A stretch of DNA of 36,009 nt from Hyphomicrobiales bacterium (GCA_003963125.1 RXJK01000101.1:11531-47539), one strand, 5' to 3'. Shown: positions 15,361 to 22,977, counted from the first letter of the stretch. Notes: generated by a model not told the origin, from the sequence alone. Program-made: numbers and translations.

Positions 15361-16233
15361 TTATTTGCCGATCTTGTCCTGCGTCTTCGTGGCGAAGTCG
15401 GACGCATCGTGCCGCTCGTGCAACTGGCTCGACGGCTCGCCGCTGACGCGGTTGACCATACGCCCGCGCTTGACCGCCGGCCGCTCCGCGATTTCGTCCG
15501 TCCAGCGGATCACGTTCTTGTACTCGTGCACCGACAGGAATTCGCCGGCGCCGTAGATCAGCCCCTTCGCCAAAGCCCCGTACCAGGGCCAGATCGCCAT
15601 GTCGGCGATCGTGTACTCGCTGCCGGCCATGAAGCGGTTCTGCGCGAGGTTCTTGTCGAGCACGTCGAGTTGCCGCTTCGTCTCCATGGCGAAGCGGTCG
15701 ATCGCGTATTCGATCTTGATCGGGGCATAGGCGTAGAAGTGGCCGAAGCCGCCACCGAGATAGGGCGCCGCGCCCATTTGCCAGAACAGCCAGTTGAAGG
15801 TCTCCGTGCGCACATCGGGATCCTTCGGCAGGAAGGCGCCGAACTTCTCGGCGAGATAGACGAGGATCGAACCGGATTCGAACACGCGGCGCGGCTTCGG
15901 CCCGGAGCGATCGACGAGCGTCGGGATCTTCGAGTTGGGATTGGCGGCGACGAACCCGGAGCCGAACTGGTCGCCCTCGCCGATCTTGATCAGCCAGGCG
16001 TCGTATTCGGCGCCCGCGTGCCCCGCTGCCAGCAGTTCCTCCAGCATCACGGTGACTTTCACGCCATTGGGTGTGGCCAGCGAGTAGAGCTGCAGGGGAT
16101 GCTTGCCGACGGGCAGATCCTTCTCGTGCGTGGCGCCCGAGATCGGCCGGTTGATGTTGGCAAAGCGCCCGCCGTTCTCCTTGTCCCAATTCCAGACCTT
16201 CGGCGGCACGTAGTCGGGTGGAAAGCTGCTCAT
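15361..16233 (-). CDS. yghU: Glutathione S-transferase family, YghU-like disulfide-bond reductase
   Basis: A 290-residue cytosolic protein, the length of E. coli YghU (288). The N-terminal extension PPKVWNWDKENGGRFANINRPISGATHEKDLPVGKHPLQLYS is the family hallmark. The thioredoxin-fold half has TPNGVKVTVMLEE, NSKIPTLVDR and the glutathione-binding ESGSILVYLAEKFG. The helical half has RFMAGSEYTIADMAIWPWYG, the usual GST N-capping region. YghU-type enzymes bind two glutathiones and reduce disulfides or organic hydroperoxides. The ATG at 16233 matches the family start; a much longer frame to 16803 runs through the emrE gene and is rejected. A 40-residue ORF follows 77 nt downstream. Confidence 0.9.
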   Translation of the reverse strand: MSSFPPDYVPPKVWNWDKENGGRFANINRPISGATHEKDLPVGKHPLQLYSLATPNGVKVTVMLEELLAAGHAGAEYDAWLIKIGEGDQFGSGFVAANPNSKIPTLVDRSGPKPRRVFESGSILVYLAEKFGAFLPKDPDVRTETFNWLFWQMGAAPYLGGGFGHFYAYAPIKIEYAIDRFAMETKRQLDVLDKNLAQNRFMAGSEYTIADMAIWPWYGALAKGLIYGAGEFLSVHEYKNVIRWTDEIAERPAVKRGRMVNRVSGEPSSQLHERHDASDFATKTQDKIGK

Positions 16234-16395
16234 GGGGCTCTGATCCTGAAGGTGGGGGCGGCGCGAAGAGTGCGCGACGCAATTGGCTGGATATGCAGCT
16301 ATCCTTCGCGCAGGGCGCCGGCATTGGCAATGGCGGCGGCGGCAATGCGCCCTTGTCTCACGGGCATGTGTTGGCGCGTGAGCGCACAGTGTCAT

Positions 16396-16420
16396 GCCTT
16401 CCCGGATGCCGCGCGCGAGC
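16396..16420. repeat. Degenerate fragment of the REP-like repeat
   Basis: In the ~200-nt gap between yghU and emrE, the 25 bases at 16396-16420 begin GCCTTCCCGGA and match one arm of the element at 34979-35085 (read on the minus strand) at 21 of 25 positions by my count. The pairing arm is missing, so this looks like a decayed partial copy. The rest of the gap holds nothing I can name. Confidence 0.4.
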
Positions 16421-16430
16421 CGAAGTTCGC

Positions 16431-16775
16431 TTAGTGCTGGATCGACTTGGAGAAAACGTTGATCACGGCGACGCCGGCGATGATCAGCCCCAGCCCGAGG
16501 ATCGCGGGCGTGTCCAGCACCTGCCGGAACACGACGTAGCCGACCGTCGAGATCAGCACGATGCCGAGCCCGCTCCAGATGCCGTAGGCGATGCCGACGG
16601 GAATGGTCTTGAGGGAGACGGACAGGAAAAAGAGGGACGTCACGTAACACACCAGCATGATCGCCGTCGGAACGGGCCGCGTGAACTGCTCGGACTGGTG
16701 CAGCAGCGTCGTGCCCAGCACCTCGAGCGCGATGGCAAGGGCGAGGGCACCGTAGGCAATGAGCACGGGCGACAT
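16431..16775 (-). CDS. emrE: Small multidrug resistance efflux protein, EmrE-like
   Basis: A 114-residue SMR transporter with four membrane helices. The essential membrane glutamate is E18 in ALEVLGTTLL, matching Glu14 of EmrE. The substrate-site tryptophan W67 lies in GIAYGIWSGLGIVLIS, which is nearly the EmrE sequence. These features favour the Qac/EmrE subgroup over guanidinium exporters of the SugE/Gdx type. EmrE exchanges protons for quaternary and aromatic cations as a dual-topology homodimer. The ATG at 16775 starts the protein as in the family; an upstream start at 16808 adds a basic leader and is less likely. Confidence 0.92.
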   Translation of the reverse strand: MSPVLIAYGALALAIALEVLGTTLLHQSEQFTRPVPTAIMLVCYVTSLFFLSVSLKTIPVGIAYGIWSGLGIVLISTVGYVVFRQVLDTPAILGLGLIIAGVAVINVFSKSIQH

Positions 16776-16913
16776 CAGGGCGCTGGCCTTCCGTTGGCGA
16801 CACTGCAACAGGCGCTATCAGATCGCGCCGCTTGGCTCAATGCCAGCCGGGTTGAAGCGGCGGTCTAGGCATCGCAGACTGTAGGCACAGGGTTGGGCGA
16901 TGACAGCTCCCGT

Positions 16914-17441
16914 ATGATTGAGCTTTTGTCAGTGCGCGCGCAGGATCTCGACGGGGACCTCGGGCCCCCGGTCTACAGGCTGTTGCGCGATGCGTTCCCG
17001 GGGGATGGTCTCAACGCGGGCGACTATTACCGCGCTGTATCTGTTCCCGATACGATCCTGATCCTGCGCGATGCCGACGAGGTGTTCGCGCATCTCGGCA
17101 TCTACCTGCGGACGGTCGCAATGGGCGACGCGACCGAGGAGATCGGCATGCTCGGGGGTATAGCGGTGGCGCCCGCGCGGCGCCGGGCGGGCCACGCGCG
17201 ACGGCTGATTGACACCGCCCATGCCGCTCTTCGGCAGCGCGGTGTCGCGTTCTCCGTCTTGTTCGCCTTCGAACCCAGGCTGTATGCCAGCAGCGGCTAT
17301 CGGCTGATGCAGAACGAGACCCGCTTTATCGAGCCGGACGGGACGCCCAGAACCCTCGTCTACAGGGGCAGCATGTTCGCCGAACTCGGTGCCCGAAAGT
17401 GGCCCAGTCTCTTGCTGGATCTGCGAGGCAAAACTGTCTGA
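16914..17441 (+). CDS. GNAT family N-acetyltransferase
   Basis: A 175-residue acetyltransferase. The acetyl-CoA binding motif A lies in EIGMLGGIAVAPARRRAGHARRLIDTA (about residues 81-107), where the usual Q/RxxGxG/A loop reads RRRAGHA. A following strand-helix (FSVLFAFEPRLYASSGYRLM) carries the tyrosine typical of the general acid. The ATG at 16914 is used; a TTG at 16893 in frame would add seven residues, and neither has a clear ribosome site. The acyl acceptor is unknown. It is divergent from emrE. Confidence 0.8.
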   Translation: MIELLSVRAQDLDGDLGPPVYRLLRDAFPGDGLNAGDYYRAVSVPDTILILRDADEVFAHLGIYLRTVAMGDATEEIGMLGGIAVAPARRRAGHARRLIDTAHAALRQRGVAFSVLFAFEPRLYASSGYRLMQNETRFIEPDGTPRTLVYRGSMFAELGARKWPSLLLDLRGKTV

Positions 17442-17506
17442 GCGAGACGGGCGGAATGTAAGGGGCCAAGACCGCCCCGCGCGCGTGCGATGATCGCGTC
17501 GAGAAA

Positions 17507-17583
17507 TGGTAGCGGAGGCCAGACTTGAACTGGCGACCTACGGATTATGATTCCGCCGCTCTAACCAACTGAGCTACTCCGCC
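17507..17583 (-). tRNA. tRNA-Met (CAT), elongator type
   Basis: A complete 77-nt cloverleaf on the minus strand, 5' end at 17583. Acceptor stem GGCGGAG pairs with CTCCGCT (one G-T at the first pair). D-arm GCTC/GAGC, anticodon stem GCGGA/TCCGT with loop ATCATAA giving anticodon CAT, and T-arm GCCAG/CTGGC with loop TTCAAGT. The 3' CCA is encoded. The CAT anticodon also fits tRNA-Ile2 (lysidine-modified). The overall sequence resembles elongator tRNA-Met of rhizobia, and the 1-72 pair plus the D-arm do not suggest an initiator. Confidence 0.93.
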
Positions 17584-17590
17584 CCAACGC

Positions 17591-17651
17591 GTCGGCCGAT
17601 GCCGGCCGACCGAGGACGCGCGATATAAGGAGCGCCGCGCGCCCCTGTCAA
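17591..17651 (-). promoter_or_regulatory. Sigma-70 promoter and leader hairpin of tRNA-Met
   Basis: Reading the minus strand, a consensus -35 TTGACA (17651-17646) is followed after exactly 17 nt by a -10 TTATAT (17628-17623). Between the expected start and the tRNA lies a perfect 8-bp hairpin: 17591-17598 pairs with 17603-17610 around a 4-nt loop. The leader would be removed by RNase P. Confidence 0.75.
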
Positions 17652-17706
17652 GCAACGTGGGCGCCGGGGTGCAAAGGGGCCCGCGACGGCCCCCAGGGCA
17701 TTACCC

Positions 17707-18420
17707 TCAGGCCGCTTCGCGCTGCGCGCTGGCCTTCGAGAAGCGCATCATGGTGAAGAGGCCGAGCGGGCGCAGGCCGCGCTTCTCGACGAGTTTCAAC
17801 TCGTCGCACACCAGTACGCGGTCGACGTCGAACACCGGCCGCCAGCCGAGCTTGTCGGCGAACGGCGCCATGCGGCGCTCGACCCAGCCGCGCATGCCCT
17901 CTTCCGAGCTGAAGTGGTTGACGATCAGCACCTGGCCGCCCGGGCGGCACACGCGCGAAAGCTCGCGCATCACCTTCTCGGGCTCCGGCACGACCGTCAT
18001 CACGTACATGGCGACGACCGTATCGAACGACGCGTCGGGAAACTGCAGGTTGCCCGCGTCCATCTCGTGGAGCCCGCTGACGTGACGCAGGCGATCCTTG
18101 CGCACGCGCTCGCGCGCCTTCTCCAGCATGTCCGGCGACAGGTCGATGCCGACGATGTCGAGGTCGCGGCGATACGTCGGCAACGAGAGCCCGGTCCCCA
18201 CGCCGACCTCCAGCACCCGGCCGCTGCTGCGGTTGATGATTTGCACGGCGTGCTTGCGGCCCTCGGAGGCCACCACGCCGAACGTACGATCATAGAAGGG
18301 AGCCCAGCGCCGATAGACGCTCTTGATGCTCCGCTCGTCGAGATGCGCCACAGCCGCGGCCGCCGCGCGCTTGCCGATCCCGCGCGTGCTCTTGCCCTCG
18401 GTGTGAAGTGTAAAGCTCAT
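17707..18420 (-). CDS. pmtA: SAM-dependent methyltransferase, likely phosphatidylethanolamine N-methyltransferase (PmtA-like)
   Basis: A 237-residue class I methyltransferase. The region SIKSVYRRWAPFYDRTFG (31-48) is characteristic of the Rhodobacter-type PmtA family, which methylates phosphatidylethanolamine stepwise towards phosphatidylcholine at the inner membrane. SAM motif I is VLEVGVGTGLS (69-79), the acidic residue of motif II lies in IVGIDLSPDML, and MDAGNLQFPDASFDTVVAMYV follows. The basic C-terminus GLFTMMRFSKAS could sit on the membrane. UbiE-like enzymes share much of this, so the substrate is family inference. It lies 52 nt after the mnmA stop on the same strand and may be cotranscribed. 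Confidence 0.75.
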   Translation of the reverse strand: MSFTLHTEGKSTRGIGKRAAAAAVAHLDERSIKSVYRRWAPFYDRTFGVVASEGRKHAVQIINRSSGRVLEVGVGTGLSLPTYRRDLDIVGIDLSPDMLEKARERVRKDRLRHVSGLHEMDAGNLQFPDASFDTVVAMYVMTVVPEPEKVMRELSRVCRPGGQVLIVNHFSSEEGMRGWVERRMAPFADKLGWRPVFDVDRVLVCDELKLVEKRGLRPLGLFTMMRFSKASAQREAA

Positions 18421-18472
18421 CGACCCGGTCTCCCTCTACGCAAATCCGTCTTTGTGTCTGTGCCGCTGTCGC

Positions 18473-19645
18473 TCAGGCCGATGCAAGCTGCGCCACGGCG
18501 AGGCTGCCGTCCATGCGCGCTTGCGTCTCCCGCACGATGAAACCACCGCCGAGCACGCGCGCCCGCGCCCCGGCATCCTCGTAGAATACGCAAGCCTGGC
18601 CGGCCGATACGCCGTATTCGTCGTCCTCGAGCACCACGTGCGCCCGATCGTCAGAACCCGGAAAGACCCGCGCAGGCAGCAAGGTTCCCGTCGAGCGCAC
18701 GCGTGCCGCGATGGCAAGGCCGGTGTCGGAGAGCGGCGCGTCCCCCAGCCAGTTGACCTGGCGCAACGGGATATAGCGCGTAGCGAGGCATTCGCGGGGG
18801 CCGACGATCACCTCGCGGCGCGCGGCGTCGAGACGCACGACGTAGAGCGGCTCGCCACTGGCGATGCCGAGGCCGCGGCGCTGCCCGATCGTGTAGTGGA
18901 TGATGCCGGTGTGCTGTCCAAGAAGGCGTCCATCGACGTGGCGGATGGCGCCTGCTTCGGCGGCCTCGGGGCGCAGCTTCTCGATCACGTCGGTGTAGCG
19001 GCCCTTGGGGACGAAGCAGATGTCCTGGCTGTCGGGCTTCTCGGCGACCGCAAGGCCGAATTCCGCGGCCAGCGCCCGGACGTCCGCCTTGGGCATCTCG
19101 CCCAATGGAAACAACAGCTTGGACAATTGCTCGCGGGTCGTCGCGAACAGGAAATAGCTCTGGTCCCTGTCGGCGTCGTGCGCGCGATAGAGTTCGGGAC
19201 CGTACGCACCCCGCCGCAGCGCGATGTAGTGGCCCGTCGCCATCGCGTCCGCGCCGATCTCTTCCGCCGTGCCGAGGAGGTCCGCGAACTTGATCTGCTG
19301 GTTGCACGTGACGCAGGGGATGGGTGTCTCGCCAGCCACGTAGCTGTCGGCGAAGCGCTCGATCACCGCCTTGCGAAAGCGGCTTTCATAATCAAAGACA
19401 TAGTGGGCGATGCCGAGCTTGTCGGCGACCCGGCGGGCATCATGAATGTCCTGCCCGGCGCAGCAGGCGCCCTTCCGGCTCACGGCCTGCCCGTGATCGT
19501 ACAGTTGCAGGGTGACGCCAATGACTTCATGCCCCTGGCGCTTCAGAAGTGCAGCAACAACCGAGCTGTCGACGCCGCCGGACATGGCGACGACGATGCG
19601 CTTTGGCCTCGCAGGACTGGGGGTCGAAGCGGACTGGGGAACCAT
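18473..19645 (-). CDS. mnmA: tRNA-specific 2-thiouridylase MnmA
   Basis: Thiolates U34 of tRNA-Lys, -Glu and -Gln in the cytosol. A 390-residue protein from the ATG at 19645. The PP-loop SGGVDSS is at residues 22-28, the nucleophilic cysteine C114 in [10 protein letters not shown], and the second catalytic cysteine C211 in [13 protein letters not shown]. Also present are [51 protein letters not shown] and the C-terminal [10 protein letters not shown]. The frame is open to a TTG at 19744; that would add 33 Ser/Thr/Ala-rich residues that MnmA does not usually have, so the later ATG is preferred. Confidence 0.93.
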   Translation of the reverse strand: MVPQSASTPSPARPKRIVVAMSGGVDSSVVAALLKRQGHEVIGVTLQLYDHGQAVSRKGACCAGQDIHDARRVADKLGIAHYVFDYESRFRKAVIERFADSYVAGETPIPCVTCNQQIKFADLLGTAEEIGADAMATGHYIALRRGAYGPELYRAHDADRDQSYFLFATTREQLSKLLFPLGEMPKADVRALAAEFGLAVAEKPDSQDICFVPKGRYTDVIEKLRPEAAEAGAIRHVDGRLLGQHTGIIHYTIGQRRGLGIASGEPLYVVRLDAARREVIVGPRECLATRYIPLRQVNWLGDAPLSDTGLAIAARVRSTGTLLPARVFPGSDDRAHVVLEDDEYGVSAGQACVFYEDAGARARVLGGGFIVRETQARMDGSLAVAQLASA

Positions 19646-19898
19646 GGTCGGCGTTGGAGAGCCCGTTGTTGAGACGCTTGTGCTGGGCGCCGCCGCGCTG
19701 GCCCGCGACGAGCGCAATATGGCTTCAGGCGCAGATGCAATCAAGGCTTGTGAAGGCTAGGTGACAGCCCGTGCCCGCTGCTGTGGAGCAGGGTGAGGGG
19801 AGCGATGGACGCGCTGATTGTTCCGAAACGGGACGAACCCTAAGTCCGACTCAACAAGGATGCGCAAACCATGCCAGAGGCGTAAGCAAACGGGATTG

Positions 19899-19946
19899 TT
19901 AACCAAGGATTTCGCTAAAACGGGGCAGTCGTTAGTTGTGATTTTA
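19899..19946 (+). promoter_or_regulatory. sciP upstream region with CtrA-like half-site pairs
   Basis: The ~375 nt between mnmA and sciP hold no gene and are more AT-rich than their surroundings. Two TTAA-N7-TTAA-like elements are visible: TTAA-N7-TTTC at 19899-19913 and TTAG-N7-TTTA at 19932-19946, each with two mismatches to the CtrA consensus. A GANTC site (GACTC) lies at 19848-19852, the CcrM methylation motif. The matches are imperfect, so CtrA control of sciP here is a suggestion. Confidence 0.35.
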
Positions 19947-20020
19947 CTGCATCACTTAGGTCGAATTTAATGCGCCTAGTCTAGTGTCGTCTCCGTATCG
20001 GGCAAAGTGTAAAGAGTATC

Positions 20021-20299
20021 ATGACCGAACAACAGTACAGGGCGCGTGTGCGTTACGTCATCGGGCCGGACGGAAGTCCGCTCACGGTGGCAGATCTTCC
20101 ACCGAAGGACACCAAGCGGTGGGTCATCCGGCGTAAGGCGGAGGTCGTTGCGGCCGTCCGCGGCGGTCTCCTGAGCCTCGAAGAGGCCTGCGAACGCTAT
20201 ACGCTGACGGTGGACGAGTTCTTGTCGTGGCAGCGGTCGATCGACCGGCATGGGATGCCCGGCCTGCGTGCGACGCGGATCCAAGACTACCGCGAGTAG
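20021..20299 (+). CDS. sciP: SciP, CtrA inhibitory protein (DUF1153)
   Basis: A 92-residue protein nearly identical in layout to Caulobacter SciP. It has the N-terminal RARVRYVIGPDGSPLTVADLP, then RWVIRRKAEVVAAVRGGLLSLEEACERYTLTVDEFLSWQ with the helix-turn-helix, then DRHGMPGLRATRIQDY. In Caulobacter SciP contacts CtrA at promoters and blocks activation of CtrA-dependent genes in G1. It lies about 2 kb from ctrA, separated by a lipoprotein gene and a fliJ-like gene. The ATG at 20021 matches the family start (MTEQ). Confidence 0.95.
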   Translation: MTEQQYRARVRYVIGPDGSPLTVADLPPKDTKRWVIRRKAEVVAAVRGGLLSLEEACERYTLTVDEFLSWQRSIDRHGMPGLRATRIQDYRE

Positions 20300-20307
20300 C
20301 GAATTGC

Positions 20308-20341
20308 GGCAGCGGCGGCGGACATTCCGCGGCCGCCTGCC
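20308..20341. terminator. Hairpin between convergent sciP and lipoprotein genes
   Basis: GGCAG (20308-20312) pairs with CTGCC (20337-20341), with further CGGC/GCCG and CGG/CCG pairs inside. The long GC-rich stem sits just after the sciP stop. There is no clear T-run on either side, so it is only a possible terminator. Confidence 0.4.
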
Positions 20342-20370
20342 TTGATCGCGCACGGGTTGTCCCCGATCGG

Positions 20371-20964
20371 CTAGCGGGTCGTCCTGATCCTGGCGACCTT
20401 CGGCTGCGGGACGGGATCCGGCACCGGATCGAGAACCGTGCGCAACTGGCAGCCGGCCTGGCCGCGCGCCCACGTCTCCACATCCCGCGTCAGGGCCAGA
20501 GCGACATTGGGGTCGACCTTAAGGTGCGAGACCGTGACCTGCGTGCCGTCCCCCGTGGGGATGAACGCCACTCGGAACGCCTTCACGCCGCGCTGATCCG
20601 ATAGCGACGCGTCCCGCTCCTGCAGGACGATCTCGGCGCTGCCGCCCTTGGCTGGCGGATTGGCATCCGCGTGGAAGATGTGGGACCGCTTCATCGGCCC
20701 GTTCGCGCCGAACCAACAGTTCAGCGCACCCCGCGCTACCGCCGCGTACGTGTCCGTGGCATTCGAGCCGACCGTGAAACTTGCATCCGAGACACCGGCC
20801 TCGATCGGCTTGGGGACGGACGCCGTGGTCGTCGGCGCGCTGTTGGGCTGACCCGCCACCTCGGCCGGCGGCAAGGCGATCTGCTGGCCGCACGCGCTGA
20901 CGAGCCCCGCGAGCAGAAGGCACGCAGCCGCGCGATATCCCGAGAGCCTGCTACGGACCGGCAT
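20371..20964 (-). CDS. Predicted lipoprotein of unknown function
   Basis: A 197-residue protein starting at the ATG at 20964, with AAGGA just upstream. The N-terminus MPVRSRLSGYRAAACLLLAG ends in a lipobox LVSAC, with lipidation expected at C25. A Pro/Ala/Thr-rich linker (~28-55) is followed by a compact domain: FTVGSNATDTYAAVARGALNCWFG, SAEIVLQERD, RGVKAFRVAFIPTGDGTQVTVSHLKV and GQAGC. The two cysteines in the domain may pair. The C-terminus is Pro-rich (PVPDPVPQPK) and basic. I do not recognise the family. It sits between sciP and the fliJ-like gene; a terminator before it suggests its own promoter. A frame extending to 21219 crosses that terminator and is rejected. Confidence 0.75.
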   Translation of the reverse strand: MPVRSRLSGYRAAACLLLAGLVSACGQQIALPPAEVAGQPNSAPTTTASVPKPIEAGVSDASFTVGSNATDTYAAVARGALNCWFGANGPMKRSHIFHADANPPAKGGSAEIVLQERDASLSDQRGVKAFRVAFIPTGDGTQVTVSHLKVDPNVALALTRDVETWARGQAGCQLRTVLDPVPDPVPQPKVARIRTTR

Positions 20965-21125
20965 GAGATCCTTCGCCGAGGAGGCACTGCAACCGTCGTC
21001 ACTGGGGGCAGGTCGAGGGAATCGAGCCCGCACCTGCAACTCGACTGCCACGGAGGATCGGGTAAGCGCAAGGCACCATGGTGTGCGGACAACGTAGGCG
21101 TGGCCGGACGCCGAGAGAAATCGAC

Positions 21126-21159
21126 AAAAGAAAAAGCGCAGGGGGACGCCCCGCGCTTT
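21126..21159 (-). terminator. Rho-independent terminator of the fliJ-like gene
   Basis: Read on the minus strand, AAAGCGCGGGG pairs with CCCC-T-GCGCTTT around a CGTC loop, with one bulge, and is followed by TTTTTCTTTT. This is a textbook intrinsic terminator about 32 nt after the fliJ-like stop. Confidence 0.85.
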
Positions 21160-21190
21160 CGAATTCTGTCCCGCTGTAAATCGGCCCGTA

Positions 21191-21574
21191 TCAGCCGAGC
21201 ATCGCATTGACGCGATCAACCCGGCGATGCATGGCGCGGGCCTGCTCGCGCATCTCGATCTGCGGCTCGAGCTTGGCGAGTTCGCCCGAAACCTCTTCCA
21301 GTTCGCGACGCGCGTTGTCGAGCTTCACGCGCAGATCCTCGACGGAGGCGAGAAGATTTTCCCGACGCGTCGCAGCCGCCTTCGCGAACATGGAATACGC
21401 GAAGTGTGCCGCATCCTTCACGCCCGTCCGCTCCTCTTCCGCCGCGATCTGGCGCGAGAGTTCCAGCGCCATTGTCTCGAAATCGGAAATCATGGTCTCG
21501 ATGGAGGCGACTTTGCGCGCCTTTTCGTTGACTTCGAAGCGCTTCAGCTTCAATGCCGAGTCACGTGGTTTCAT
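21191..21574 (-). CDS. fliJ: FliJ-like flagellar export chaperone
   Basis: A 127-residue, almost entirely helical protein with long heptad-like coiled coils (KLKRFEVNEKARKVASIETMI and then ENLLASVEDLRVKLDNARRELEEVSGELAKLEPQI). This is the FliJ family found beside ctrA in Hyphomicrobiales. The phrase DAAHFAYSMFAKAAATRRENL is typical of that group. FliJ is the stalk-like soluble component of flagellar type III export and works with the ATPase FliI. No fliI is present between ctrA and sciP in this window. The ATG at 21574 has a purine-rich GAGGG upstream. A strong terminator follows, so it is probably monocistronic. Confidence 0.8.
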   Translation of the reverse strand: MKPRDSALKLKRFEVNEKARKVASIETMISDFETMALELSRQIAAEEERTGVKDAAHFAYSMFAKAAATRRENLLASVEDLRVKLDNARRELEEVSGELAKLEPQIEMREQARAMHRRVDRVNAMLG

Positions 21575-21615
21575 GTGTGCCTGCCCTCTTTACTCACTCA
21601 ACTCTACTCAGGGCC

Positions 21616-21810
21616 GTGCCGTTCGATCCTGCGCCTGAAGGAGCGGACGAAAACGAAACGATCCAGCGCCTGCGAAGCCGTTTCGCAAGGGCTATGCCAG
21701 AGGCACGGTGGTCGTATGTTTCCGAGCAGGTATGCGCGCTGCAGCGGATCGGCCACACTCTTTTGTTGCCGTGCCATCCGGAAAACCTCCGGATCCGCTC
21801 ATTGATCTAG
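21616..21810 (+). CDS. Doubtful small ORF, 64 aa
   Basis: A frame beginning with GTG and ending with TAG in the gap between the fliJ-like gene and ctrA. The peptide (ENETIQRLRSRFARAMPEARWSYVSEQ...) looks protein-like rather than like a shadow frame. But the ribosome site is weak (CAGGG), third-position GC is lower than in neighbouring genes, and I recognise no family. Listed because the ~700-nt gap is otherwise unexplained. Confidence 0.22.
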   Translation: MPFDPAPEGADENETIQRLRSRFARAMPEARWSYVSEQVCALQRIGHTLLLPCHPENLRIRSLI

Positions 21811-21847
21811 CATAGCAAATTTAAGTCCCGGTAAAGCAACGGCTTAT

Positions 21848-22093
21848 TCATGCCTTGGCTTTGCCGCAGCGCTGCCACTTTTTTTGCACGACCCCCTGTG
21901 GCGTGAGTCGCAAATCAGTTAATGACTTTATCCAGAGCTTTTGAGGGTCTGGGGTCGCAGGTTTTGCCCCGAAGGCTTGGTCCTTGTCAGCAGTGTCCGA
22001 TAGCGGCGGGCCCTGCGCCGGTTTTGTCCCGGAATAAGCGTGGAAGTTCGTCGATGCGCCAGCCGGCGGGGCTGGGGCACCGGAACGGGTCAT
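21848..22093 (-). CDS. Doubtful small ORF, 81 aa, divergent from ctrA
   Basis: An ATG at 22093 with AAAGG seven bases upstream opens an 81-codon frame. The N-terminal half is Pro/Ala-rich and low in complexity; the C-terminal half (KLWIKSLTDLRLTPQGVVQKKWQRCGKAK) looks more like a folded, basic peptide. Codon third positions are less GC-rich than in neighbours. It could be a lineage-specific gene or chance; no function is proposed. Confidence 0.3.
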   Translation of the reverse strand: MTRSGAPAPPAGASTNFHAYSGTKPAQGPPLSDTADKDQAFGAKPATPDPQKLWIKSLTDLRLTPQGVVQKKWQRCGKAKA

Positions 22094-22168
22094 TTTGCGC
22101 CTTTCGGGTTCGGGGCTGGAAGCAACAAGGCAGACGCAAGCTGAGTCGAGCGTAAACGGGAATTAGGG

Positions 22169-22212
22169 TTTCTTAACTATTCGGTCCTAGTCTCAAGCTG
22201 AAAGTTAAGAAA
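22169..22212 (+). promoter_or_regulatory. ctrA upstream region: inverted CtrA-type half-sites and GANTC sites
   Basis: TTTCTTAACT (22169-22178) and AGTTAAGAAA (22203-22212) are a perfect 10-bp inverted repeat 24 bp apart, each holding a TTAA(C) CtrA half-site. A TTAG also precedes the first TTAA by six bases (22163-22166). GANTC motifs occur at 22143-22147, 22225-22229 and 22286-22290, the last inside the start of ctrA. Caulobacter ctrA is autoregulated and methylation-sensitive through such sites; the same is inferred here. Confidence 0.55.
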
Positions 22213-22281
22213 GTAGCCGGGTTCGAATCATTTTCGCGGGCACAGGCTTTCTGGGGCGAGAGCCTTGAGGAGAAGATCACT

Positions 22282-22977
22282 ATGCGAGTCCTTCTGATCG
22301 AGGACGACAGCGCGACAGCGCAGAGCATCGAGTTGATGCTCCAGTCCGAGGGCTTCAACGTCTACACCACCGATCTGGGCGAGGAAGGCACCGACCTCGG
22401 CAAGCTCTACGACTACGACATCATTCTCCTCGACCTCAACCTGCCGGACATGAGCGGTTACGAGGTCCTGAAGACCCTGCGCGTCAGCAAGGTTGCCACG
22501 CCCATACTCATTCTATCCGGTCTCGCCGGCATCGAGGACAAGGTGCGCGGTCTCGGCTTCGGCGCCGACGACTACATGACGAAGCCCTTCCACAAGGATG
22601 AGCTCGTCGCCCGCATCCACGCCATCGTGCGCCGCTCCAAGGGGCATGCGCAGTCCGTCATCGAGACCGGCAACCTGCGCGTCAATCTCGATACCAAGAC
22701 GGTCGAGGTGAACGGCCAGCGCGTCCATCTCACCTCCAAGGAATACCAGATGCTGGAGCTGCTTTCGCTCCGCAAGGGCACGACGCTGACGAAAGAGATG
22801 TTCCTCAACCATCTCTACGGCGGCATGGACGAGCCCGAACTCAAGATCATCGACGTGTTCATCTGCAAGCTGCGCAAGAAACTGCAGGCGGCGACGGGCG
22901 GCGAACACTATATCGAGACGGTTTGGGGGCGTGGCTACGTGTTGCGTGACCCGGGTGGCGAGGATGTAGCGGCCTGA
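22282..22977 (+). CDS. ctrA: CtrA cell-cycle response regulator
   Basis: The master cell-cycle regulator of alphaproteobacteria, 231 residues, OmpR/PhoB class. The receiver domain (1-~115) has the acidic pocket EDD (7-9), phospho-acceptor D51 in [13 protein letters not shown] and lysine in [13 protein letters not shown]. The winged-helix domain follows: [46 protein letters not shown] and [13 protein letters not shown], nearly identical to known CtrA proteins. Phosphorylated CtrA binds TTAA-N7-TTAA sites to control division, motility and replication genes. GAGG precedes the ATG at 22282. Upstream there are paired half-sites and GANTC motifs, and downstream a strong terminator, so it is a single-gene unit. 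Confidence 0.97.
   Translation: MRVLLIEDDSATAQSIELMLQSEGFNVYTTDLGEEGTDLGKLYDYDIILLDLNLPDMSGYEVLKTLRVSKVATPILILSGLAGIEDKVRGLGFGADDYMTKPFHKDELVARIHAIVRRSKGHAQSVIETGNLRVNLDTKTVEVNGQRVHLTSKEYQMLELLSLRKGTTLTKEMFLNHLYGGMDEPELKIIDVFICKLRKKLQAATGGEHYIETVWGRGYVLRDPGGEDVAA

Noticed and set aside
17507-17583. tRNA-Ile2 (lysidine-modified CAT anticodon)
   Set aside because: The sequence fits elongator tRNA-Met of rhizobia better, though the anticodon alone cannot separate them.
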